From: CAYXWM01 sp964468805
GTDB lineage: Bacteria > Bacillota > Clostridia > Lachnospirales > WRBF01
Assembly: GCA_964468805.1 (NCBI GenBank)
Contig: CAYXWM010000054.1
Span: 1 to 16,221, forward strand
Direction: 5' to 3'
Length of the DNA: 16,221 nt
Shown: positions 7,520 to 13,521 of the stretch, piece by piece
How the letters are laid out: each line of letters begins with the position of its first letter
Position numbering within the stretch: the first letter of the stretch is position 1
Made by a program: the position numbers and the translations under genes
The notes under the pieces: generated by a model
What the model was told of the DNA's origin: nothing
Seen by the model: only the letters and a program-made list of their open reading frames with translations
Database searches by the model: none

Positions 7520-7575
7520 TGTATACAATTTTCAACGCATTCATCTTTTGATTAATGCGATGAAAATTGTATACA
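7520..7575. repeat. 56-base near-perfect inverted repeat
   Basis: TGTATACAATTTTCA (7520-7534) is mirrored exactly by TGAAAATTGTATACA (7561-7575). After one A-A mismatch, CGCATT (7536-7541) pairs with AATGCG (7554-7559), and ATC/GAT closes a TTTT loop. In total 24 of 26 positions per arm can pair. The left arm also contains TTGTATACAA, itself a palindrome. It could be an RNA processing or stability element, an operator pair, or the relic of a small palindromic repeat. No second copy was noticed in the window. Confidence 0.8.
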
Positions 7576-7729
7576 TAGCTCGGAACCGGCAGCCGGTTGC
7601 TTTAAAAATCAATTTTCATCAGCTTTCTTCCCGAACCGTATTGCTTCGGCAAAACGCTCTGTAAGAGCTGATAAATCAAGCCTTACTCAAGCACCTGTAA
7701 CCCCTTTGCAGTTCTCAAAAGCTATATCG

Positions 7730-7801
7730 AAACCCCAACAAATCTTTTCGTGGAAAGGCTTTCGGCTTTTCCGGTTTCGGCAATAGGGGTTTAAAAAGGA
7801 G
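7730..7801 (+). promoter_or_regulatory. nested stem structure abutting the atpD ribosome binding site
   Basis: AAACCCC (7730-7736) pairs with GGGGTTT (7786-7792). Inside, GGAAAGGC (7752-7759) pairs with GCTTTTCC (7765-7772) around TTTCG. AAGGAG (7796-7801) follows four bases after the outer stem, nine bases before the TTG start of atpD. Such closeness could modulate ribosome loading on the beta subunit message; that role is inference. Confidence 0.5.
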
Positions 7802-7810
7802 TGATAGAAT

Positions 7811-9202
7811 TTGTCTGAAAAGAATGTGGGCAAGGTAATTCAAATTATCGGTGCGGTTTTGGACGTTAAATTTGAAAATAACCACATGCCCGCCTTGTAT
7901 AACGCAATTGAAATTGAATTTAACGGAAAAACACTGGTCTCCGAAGTTGCACAACATTTGGGCGACGACGTTGTTCGTTGTATAGCTCTTGCTTCCACCG
8001 ACGGTCTTGTTCGCGGAACTAAAGCTGTTGACACAGGAGCACCCATTTCCGTTCCCGTTGGCGACGTTACTCTTGGACGTTTATTTAACGTTCTCGGTGA
8101 TGCCATCGACAATAAGCCCATGCCCGAAGTTAAGGAACGCTGGTCCATCCACAGAGAGGCTCCGGAATTTGCTCGTCTTGCAACCTCCACCGAGCTTTTG
8201 GAAACCGGTATCAAATCCATCGACTTGCTCTGCCCCTATTCAAAGGGCGGTAAAGTTGGTCTTTTCGGCGGTGCCGGCGTTGGTAAAACAGTTTTGATTA
8301 TGGAACTTATCCGTAATATTGCTACAGAACACGGCGGTTTCTCCGTTTTCGCCGGCGTAGGCGAACGTACCCGTGAAGGTAACGATCTTTACAACGAAAT
8401 GACAGAATCCGGCGTTATCAACAAAACTTCCCTGTGTTTCGGTCAGATGAACGAACCTCCGGGAGCCAGAATGCGTATAGCTCTTACCGGTTTGACCATG
8501 GCGGAATATTTCCGTGATACCGAAGGTAAGGACGTACTTCTGTTCGTAGATAACATATTCCGTTTTGTACAGGCAGGCTCTGAAGTTTCCGCTCTTTTGG
8601 GACGTATGCCCTCGGCGGTTGGTTACCAGCCTACTTTGGCTACAGAGTTGGGCGTTCTCCAAGAACGTATTACCTCTACCAAAAAAGGCTCCATCACCTC
8701 CATCCAAGCGATTTTCGTTCCTGCGGACGACTTGACAGACCCCGCTCCGGCAACCACTTTCGCCCACTTGGATGCAAGAACGGTTCTTTCTCGTTCCATT
8801 GTTGAGTTGGGTATTTATCCTGCGGTTGACCCTCTTGAGTCCAACTCTCGTATCCTTGACCCCAACATCGTTGGCGAGGAACATTACCGTGTAGCCCGTG
8901 GGGTTCAATCCATACTCCAACGCTACAAAGAACTGCAAGATATTATTGCTATCTTGGGTATGGACGAATTGTCCGAAAACGACAAGCTTATTGTTAACCG
9001 TGCAAGAAAAATTCAACGTTTCTTATCTCAACCTTTCTTCGTTGCCGAAAAATTTACTTCCTTCGAAGGACGCTACGTGCCTGTTTCCGAAACCGTAAGG
9101 GGCTTCGGTGAAATTCTGGACGGTAAACACGACGATATTCCGGAAGGTTTCTTCCTTAACGCCGGAACCATCGACGACGTTCTTGCCAGAGTCAATAAGT
9201 AG
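7811..9202 (+). CDS. atpD: ATP synthase F1 subunit beta (catalytic)
   Basis: 463 residues, full length. Walker A GGAGVGKT (153-160), the catalytic-glutamate loop GERTREGND (184-192, Glu185), Walker B LLFVDN (243-248) and the signature PAVDPLESNSR (337-347) are all present. The beta lever that touches gamma reads DELSEND (385-391) rather than the textbook DELSEED. Beta makes and hydrolyses ATP at the three catalytic sites. The start is TTG at 7811: AAGGAG is nine bases upstream, and the next residues (SEKNVGKVIQIIGAV) match the family N-terminus. AtpC starts eight bases after the stop. Confidence 0.98.
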   Translation: MSEKNVGKVIQIIGAVLDVKFENNHMPALYNAIEIEFNGKTLVSEVAQHLGDDVVRCIALASTDGLVRGTKAVDTGAPISVPVGDVTLGRLFNVLGDAIDNKPMPEVKERWSIHREAPEFARLATSTELLETGIKSIDLLCPYSKGGKVGLFGGAGVGKTVLIMELIRNIATEHGGFSVFAGVGERTREGNDLYNEMTESGVINKTSLCFGQMNEPPGARMRIALTGLTMAEYFRDTEGKDVLLFVDNIFRFVQAGSEVSALLGRMPSAVGYQPTLATELGVLQERITSTKKGSITSIQAIFVPADDLTDPAPATTFAHLDARTVLSRSIVELGIYPAVDPLESNSRILDPNIVGEEHYRVARGVQSILQRYKELQDIIAILGMDELSENDKLIVNRARKIQRFLSQPFFVAEKFTSFEGRYVPVSETVRGFGEILDGKHDDIPEGFFLNAGTIDDVLARVNK

Positions 9203-9210
9203 GTGATATT

Positions 9211-9630
9211 ATGGCAAACAAAATTCGTCTGCGTATAGTTACTCCGGTACGTAGTATGTTCGATGAAGAAACGGAAATGGTCATTATGCGCGGAAAAGAA
9301 GGGGATTTAGGTGTTCTTGCCGGGCATATACCCCTGTCTGTGGTTCTCTCTTACGGTCGTTTGAGAATCATGAACGAGGGCAAAGAACGCGTAGCCACCC
9401 TTTTCGGAGGCTTCGCCGAAGTAACGCCCAACCAAGTCACCATACTGACCCAAGCTGCCGAGTGGCCGGACGAGATTGATGTTGAACGTGCGACAAAAGC
9501 TAAGGAGCGTGCGGAAAATCGCTTAAAACAAAGCGACGGCTCCGTCAATATCGAGCGTGCGGAACTTGCCCTAAGACGTGCTTTGGTACGCATTGAAGTA
9601 AGCTCCTATCCCATAACCCACGTTAAATAA
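9211..9630 (+). CDS. atpC: ATP synthase F1 subunit epsilon
   Basis: 139 residues. The N-terminal beta-sandwich carries KEGDLGVLAGHIPL (29-42), the standard epsilon signature. The C-terminal half is a two-helix hairpin rich in Arg/Ala (ERATKAKERAENRL, then ERAELALRRALVRI), the mobile part that can inhibit ATP hydrolysis in many bacteria. It sits at the base of gamma on the c-ring. The ATG at 9211 uses AGGTGAT (9201-9207), which overlaps the atpD stop, so translation is coupled. It is the last ATP synthase gene. Confidence 0.97.
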   Translation: MANKIRLRIVTPVRSMFDEETEMVIMRGKEGDLGVLAGHIPLSVVLSYGRLRIMNEGKERVATLFGGFAEVTPNQVTILTQAAEWPDEIDVERATKAKERAENRLKQSDGSVNIERAELALRRALVRIEVSSYPITHVK

Positions 9631-9741
9631 GATTTACCGGTAAATCTACTGATAAATTTACTGATAAATAAGCATAAATTTCAATCCCTTATATAATAAA
9701 ATTTACGGGTTGCCTTAACTGTTTTACAGCTAAGGCAACCC
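9631..9741 (+). repeat. palindrome, tandem 11-mer and strong hairpin after atpC
   Basis: GATTTACCGGTAAATC (9631-9646) is a perfect 16-base palindrome starting right after the atpC stop. Two copies of TACTGATAAAT follow (9647-9657 and 9659-9669, 12-base period). GGGTTGCCTTA (9707-9717) then pairs perfectly with TAAGGCAACCC (9731-9741), with a small CTG/CAG stem in its loop. No T-run follows, so it is not a standard intrinsic terminator; RNA end protection or processing between atpC and the thioesterase gene is possible. A TATAAT at 9692-9697 lacks a good -35. Confidence 0.6.
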
Positions 9742-9761
9742 TAATTTGCGGAGGAATAAAA

Positions 9762-10142
9762 ATGGAAGAAATTAAAGTAGGTCTTACTTTCGAAACACAA
9801 AAAGTAATAGCAAAGCCCGACCTGGCTGATGCCTTTGGCAGCGGAAACTTACCCGTATTTGCCACGCCCTGCATGATTACTCAAATGGAAAACACCGCAA
9901 TGCGTGCTGTAGCCCACCTGCTTCCCGAAGGTCAAACCACTGTAGGCACAGCCGTAAACATACAACATACAGCAGCCACCAAAGAAGGCGAAACCGTTAT
10001 TGTCACTGCAGAATTAATTGAAATTAACGGACGTCTCTTAACCTTTGACTTAAAGGCATCCTGCAACGGCAAATCCATAGGACACGGAACCCACACCAGA
10101 GCAATTATCGACTCTAAACGTTTTATGGAGAAATTGGGCTAA
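9762..10142 (+). CDS. FlK-like hot-dog fold acyl-CoA thioesterase
   Basis: 126 residues, a single hot-dog domain. Thr35 (in FATPCM), Glu43 (in MENTA) and His69 (in NIQHTA) have the same spacing as the Thr42-Glu50-His76 triad of the fluoroacetyl-CoA thioesterase FlK, and Gly62 matches its Gly69. It probably hydrolyses a small acyl-CoA in the cytoplasm; specificity for fluoroacetyl-CoA should not be assumed, since many anaerobes carry such homologues with unknown substrates. The ATG at 9762 follows a GGAGG site. It lies 131 bases after atpC behind a hairpin and before a strong terminator, so it may be the last gene of the atp transcript or a separate unit. I see no functional link to ATP synthase. 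Confidence 0.85.
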   Translation: MEEIKVGLTFETQKVIAKPDLADAFGSGNLPVFATPCMITQMENTAMRAVAHLLPEGQTTVGTAVNIQHTAATKEGETVIVTAELIEINGRLLTFDLKASCNGKSIGHGTHTRAIIDSKRFMEKLG

Positions 10143-10197
10143 GGCGATATTACGGCTTATTGGTATAAAGTTAATTTACTGTACAATGGAATTTGGA

Positions 10198-10230
10198 ACC
10201 GGAAATTTTAAAATTTCCGGTTTTTTGTTT
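10198..10230 (+). terminator. strong rho-independent terminator after the thioesterase gene
   Basis: ACCGGAAATTTT (10198-10209) is followed at once by its exact reverse complement (10210-10221), giving at least a nine-pair stem, then six T and GTTTT. It ends the atp-thioesterase transcript 55 bases after the stop codon. Confidence 0.9.
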
Positions 10231-10902
10231 TGCCCTAATGGTTAATTTTATGATATACTGTTAATGCTATAAATAACCAAAATTATTTATAGATTTTATT
10301 TTATATACAGAAACAAAAAAATTCTGCAAGTATAGGGGTTTAATTTAATACTGTTTCCTCCGGATACGGTATAAGAAGTATAAAAAATTGCAATTACTCC
10401 TTAGTTAAACCGCTATATGGCGTAATTTAATTACGCTCACCCATACCGGAATGTAGGTAGGCTCCACGTTTGAAGTAACTTTATTTTCCCGGAACAAAAT
10501 AAGCGGCTCGGATCGCTTGAGAATTCACGGAGAATATAACGAATTTCCGGTATTTCCGCTTTGCTGTATGACACTTGAAAACTGACAAAACTTGACAGAT
10601 ATTACGCTGAAATCTGAAAGCGATTGGTCGTTAACCGCCTTATGTATCTTCTTTAATGCATATTCAGCGTAAATTTTGCAAAACGGCCGGATAGTAAAAT
10701 GTGGAGAAAAGGCAGATGATATTTTTCCGACGGCTTATACTTAATTTCGAGTTAAGCAGAAACAAAAGCGTATATTCGTAGTGGTGAGCGACCGGTGTTT
10801 TTTTCATAAAAACGCAAGAACGATCCGTTTTCGAAGAATAGCATTTGTTACTATTCCTTATTAAATTAAGTATAAACAGCCGCGATTTGAGGAGTGAAGT
10901 TA
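10227..10902 (+). other. 676-base gene-free region with several inverted repeats
   Basis: No credible ORF on either strand. A candidate promoter (TTGCCC, 18 bases, TATACT at 10254-10259) follows the terminator. Structures: GCGTAATT-T-AATTACGC (10420-10436); ATACCGGAA (10443-10451) with TTCCGGTAT (10545-10553), enclosing AAGCG/CGCTT (10501-10505 and 10514-10518); and TTACGCTGAA (10602-10611) with TTCAGCGTAA (10663-10672), enclosing a smaller imperfect stem. A T7 run lies near 10800. It could be a long leader of the gene at 10903, an unrecognised structured RNA, or decayed sequence. I could not match it to RNase P RNA, tmRNA or a known riboswitch. Confidence 0.5.
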
Positions 10903-11310
10903 TTGAGCAAAGATAAGAAGGTATTGGTCTGTATTACTCCGCAAACAAACAGTAAAAGATTGATAATAAAAGGAAGCGAATTGGCAAAATCTATAGAGGG
11001 ATCCTTGCACATTTTGCACGTTGAAAAGGGCGACAGTATTTTTCACAATGAGGAATCTGCGGAACTGTTGCAGGAACTGTTTAATTTTGGGTCGGAATTG
11101 GGCGGTATAGTCCATGCCGTTTGCGGCGATAACGTGCCCAAGACTTTAAAAAGGTTCATTAATAATAACAAAATAACCCATATTATATTGGGAGCAACCT
11201 TGGAATCAAAAGACGAAGTCAATACCAAGATGCGAAAACTTATGCCAAAATTGTCGGTGACAATACTTGAAAGAGAACAACCTAAAAATACGGAGGACGA
11301 AAATGGCTGA
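10903..11310 (+). CDS. UspA-like domain protein, KdpD-type
   Basis: 135 residues, one universal-stress-protein fold. KKVLVCITPQTNSKRLI (5-21) is the first strand and helix, LHILHV the second strand, and ITHIILGATLESK the last strand and nucleotide loop. The opening and the THIILG motif most resemble the Usp domain inside KdpD sensor kinases; standing alone, it may bind a nucleotide and regulate a partner. The Gly-rich ATP loop of ATP-binding Usp proteins (GxxGxxxxxxxxxGS) is not intact. The start is TTG at 10903, eight bases after GAGGAG; a GTG at 10894 overlaps that site. The last eight bases overlap the SEC-C gene, so the two are co-translated. Function in this cell is unknown. Confidence 0.75.
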   Translation: MSKDKKVLVCITPQTNSKRLIIKGSELAKSIEGSLHILHVEKGDSIFHNEESAELLQELFNFGSELGGIVHAVCGDNVPKTLKRFINNNKITHIILGATLESKDEVNTKMRKLMPKLSVTILEREQPKNTEDENG

Positions 11311-11803
11311 ATTATACGATTCATGGTTAAAGAAAGCTTATAATAAAGAAGGATATACAAACGAGGAACTTTGGAATGAATTTATGCCTCTGGAGCAAGC
11401 GGTTTACGAAGACATTTTGCGTAATAAAACCGAACGCATAGAAGGAACGGTACAATCCTTGGCAGATAAATTCGGAATGAGTACGGAATATACCATAGGT
11501 TTCTTGGACGGCATAAACGATTCCTTGGTTAATCCCTTTGATGTGAAAGAACTTTCCGCCGAAGATAATGTGGTGCTGGAAGTGGACTTCGAAAAGCTTT
11601 ACAAAAAAATGGTGGAATACAAGGCAGAACACCTTTACCTTCTTCCCGAGTGGGATAATGTTTATACTCCCGAAAAGAGAAAAGAACTGTTTTTGGAGCA
11701 AAAGAAGTCAAAAACCGTTGTTAATAATAACAAAATAGGCCGCAACAAACCCTGTCCTTGCGGTTCTACCAAAAAATATAAGCAATGCTGTGGTGCACTT
11801 TGA
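11303..11803 (+). CDS. SEC-C motif protein, zinc-binding C-terminus
   Basis: 166 residues. The last 21 residues hold the SEC-C motif, IGRNKPCPCGSTKKYKQCC, with Cys151, Cys153, Cys162 and Cys163 as the Zn2+ ligands, as at the end of SecA and in YecA-like proteins. The first 130 residues are acidic and helical, with no enzyme motif I recognise. SEC-C tails usually mediate protein contact (SecB or the ribosome in SecA), so an adaptor role is plausible but unproven. The ATG at 11303 has CGGAGG (11291-11296) six bases upstream and overlaps the previous gene. Its TGA overlaps the TTG start of sua5. It is not SecA, since no helicase domains are present. Confidence 0.8.
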   Translation: MAELYDSWLKKAYNKEGYTNEELWNEFMPLEQAVYEDILRNKTERIEGTVQSLADKFGMSTEYTIGFLDGINDSLVNPFDVKELSAEDNVVLEVDFEKLYKKMVEYKAEHLYLLPEWDNVYTPEKRKELFLEQKKSKTVVNNNKIGRNKPCPCGSTKKYKQCCGAL

Positions 11804-12828
11804 GGACCGAATTTATTAAACTTGATGAAAATAACTGTAATTACGCCATGGAAAAAGCCGCTGAAATCCTGATAAACGAGGGATTAGTGGCTTTTCCCAC
11901 GGAAACCGTTTATGGACTGGGAGCAAACGCTCTCAATCCCGGGGCGGTTAAGAAAATTTATTTGGCAAAGGGTCGCCCCGGTGACAATCCTTTGATTATT
12001 CATATAGCCCATGCCCATATGCTTGAAGAATTTACGGCAGAAATACCGCCCCAAGCTGAAATTGCCCTAAAACATTTCTGCCCGGGACCCTTGACTTTGG
12101 TTCTCAAAAAAAACAAATCAATTCCCTATGAAGTTACTGCCGGATTGGAAACGGTAGCGGTTCGCTTACCCAAGAACCCGTGGGCACAGCTGCTTTTAAA
12201 AACCGCCAAGATGCCCGTTGCGGCACCCTCCGCAAACAGCTCCGGAAAGCCCAGTCCAACTAGGGCTTCTCACGTTTTGTACGACCTGGACGGCAAAATT
12301 GATATGATATTGGACGGCGGTGCCTGTGAAGAGGGCTTGGAATCCACAATTGTAGACTTTTCCACGGACAGGCCCTGCATATTAAGACCCGGCACCATAA
12401 CACCGGAAATGCTTAAATCAGTGGGAATACAGCTTTTTGAAAGCACCCACGACAGCCATATTCCCAAGGCACCGGGCATGAAGTACACCCATTATAAACC
12501 CAAGGCACAAATAACCGTTATAAAAGGCAACCCGCAAGCGGTGTCCGAAAAAATACGCCTATTGGTATCCCAAAGCACCAAACCCACCGGCATACTTTGT
12601 TCAGCACAAACTCAACACCTCTACAGCGACACCGGCGTTCCGGTAATCGTTGCCGGAGATTTGGACAAACCGCGTACCATTGCTTCAAATCTTTACAAAT
12701 TATTACGTCGTTTTGACAAAGAGGGCATAGAAACCGTATATTCCGAAAGTTTTCATGATAATCCGTTGGGAATTGCTATAATGAACCGCTTGAACAAGGC
12801 GGCGGGCGGTAGTATAATTGAAATTTAG
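11800..12828 (+). CDS. sua5: threonylcarbamoyl-AMP synthase (Sua5/YwlC)
   Basis: 342 residues, the two-domain Sua5 form. It makes threonylcarbamoyl-AMP from threonine, bicarbonate and ATP, the first step of t6A at position 37 of ANN-decoding tRNAs. Motifs: FPTETVYGLGANAL (32-45), KGRPGDNPL with Lys57 and Arg59, SANSSGKPSPT in the substrate pocket, then the linker PGMKYTHYKPKA leading to the C-terminal Sua5 domain. The start is taken as TTG at 11800: it overlaps the previous stop as TTGA and gives MRTEFIKLD, which fits the family N-terminus. A longer frame from ATG at 11785 would run inside the SEC-C coding end. Probably essential or near-essential. Confidence 0.93.
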   Translation: MRTEFIKLDENNCNYAMEKAAEILINEGLVAFPTETVYGLGANALNPGAVKKIYLAKGRPGDNPLIIHIAHAHMLEEFTAEIPPQAEIALKHFCPGPLTLVLKKNKSIPYEVTAGLETVAVRLPKNPWAQLLLKTAKMPVAAPSANSSGKPSPTRASHVLYDLDGKIDMILDGGACEEGLESTIVDFSTDRPCILRPGTITPEMLKSVGIQLFESTHDSHIPKAPGMKYTHYKPKAQITVIKGNPQAVSEKIRLLVSQSTKPTGILCSAQTQHLYSDTGVPVIVAGDLDKPRTIASNLYKLLRRFDKEGIETVYSESFHDNPLGIAIMNRLNKAAGGSIIEI

Positions 12829-12931
12829 AGAAGGATATAAAGATTTATAGTGAATTATAATGATTTATATTCCGATTTGCATTATATTGCGGACAGTATT
12901 TTTAAATTTATGTAATAAAAACGGGTGGTTT

Positions 12932-13375
12932 ATGAAAATATTGTTTGTATGTACAGGGAACACCTGTCGCAGTCCCATGGCTAAGGTTATGGCTCGGGCA
13001 TTGTTTAAGGAAGCCGGCTTGGATATTGAAACGGATTCTGCCGGAATAGCCGTTTTTGCTCAAACTCCTGCCTCGGGAAATGCAACAAAAGCAATGGAAA
13101 TGCATAATCTTGACCTTTCCGGGCATATCTCCGGTCAGATTACCGAGGAAATGCTTGACCGGTTTGACCTTGTGTTGACCATGACCAAAGGACATAAAAA
13201 TCATCTGGCTGCCCACTCGAACAAGGGAAATATATTTACTCTTTCCGAATTTATCGAGACGGATACCGATGTTTGTGACCCTTACGGCGGAGATTTGCAA
13301 ACTTATTTGGATTGTGCCCTGCAAATCAAAGCCATGCTTGTGTTGCTTTGCAAGAAATTATCAAAGAAAATTTAA
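12932..13375 (+). CDS. ywlE: protein-arginine phosphatase (YwlE family)
   Basis: 147 residues, the low-molecular-weight phosphatase fold. The P-loop is CTGNTCRS (7-14), with nucleophile Cys7 and Arg13. The general acid is Asp116 in DPYGG. Thr11 is the residue that in B. subtilis YwlE favours phospho-arginine; tyrosine phosphatases of this fold usually have Ile there. It probably removes arginine phosphate marks set by McsB, tying it to protein quality control (inference; no mcsB is in the window). The ATG at 12932 is chosen because the P-loop lies close to the N-terminus as in the family. An ATG at 12860 would add 24 residues unlike any homologue. It follows sua5 by 103 bases, echoing the ywlC-ywlE order of Bacillus. 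Confidence 0.92.
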   Translation: MKILFVCTGNTCRSPMAKVMARALFKEAGLDIETDSAGIAVFAQTPASGNATKAMEMHNLDLSGHISGQITEEMLDRFDLVLTMTKGHKNHLAAHSNKGNIFTLSEFIETDTDVCDPYGGDLQTYLDCALQIKAMLVLLCKKLSKKI

Positions 13376-13413
13376 CTTGTTTACTCAAAAACTGTATTCA
13401 TTTCAGAAAAACA

Positions 13414-13442
13414 GGGACAAACCTCTTTTGTCGTAATATAAT
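13414..13442 (+). promoter_or_regulatory. candidate promoter for tagO with internal palindrome
   Basis: GGGACA (13414-13419), 17 bases, TATAAT (13437-13442). The -10 is perfect and the -35 matches at four of six positions. GACAAA (13416-13421) and TTTGTC (13427-13432) form an inverted repeat spanning the -35 and spacer, where an operator could lie. It is 80 bases upstream of the tagO start. Confidence 0.4.
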
Positions 13443-13521
13443 GTAATAAAGTATTGGGGAATAATATTTCCTGTGATACAACAATCACTACTGCAAAAGA
13501 GTGCTTAAAGGAGCGATTAAT

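Larger units (their letters stand above)
7454..7810 (+). other. atpG-atpD spacer, hairpin-rich
   Basis: A 357-base gene-free stretch where this operon normally has a few tens of bases. It holds, in order, a 56-base near-perfect hairpin (7520-7575), AACCGG/CCGGTT around CAG (7584-7598), a domain closed by ATCAGCT/AGCTGAT (7618-7624 and 7666-7672) containing TTGC-TTCG-GCAA (7641-7652), and a nested stem structure at 7730-7792 abutting the atpD ribosome binding site. No ORF is supported on either strand. There is no obvious T-tract terminator, so read-through into atpD is expected. Confidence 0.6.

Noticed and set aside
8240..9016. 258-codon open frame on the minus strand
   Set aside because: It lies wholly antisense to atpD and has no domain or ribosome site.
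10227..10902. RNase P RNA, tmRNA or a known riboswitch in the long gap
   Set aside because: I could not find the conserved core sequences of these RNAs; only unassigned inverted repeats are visible.
12860..12931. Longer ywlE start at ATG 12860
   Set aside because: It would add 24 residues before the strand leading to the P-loop, unlike family members.
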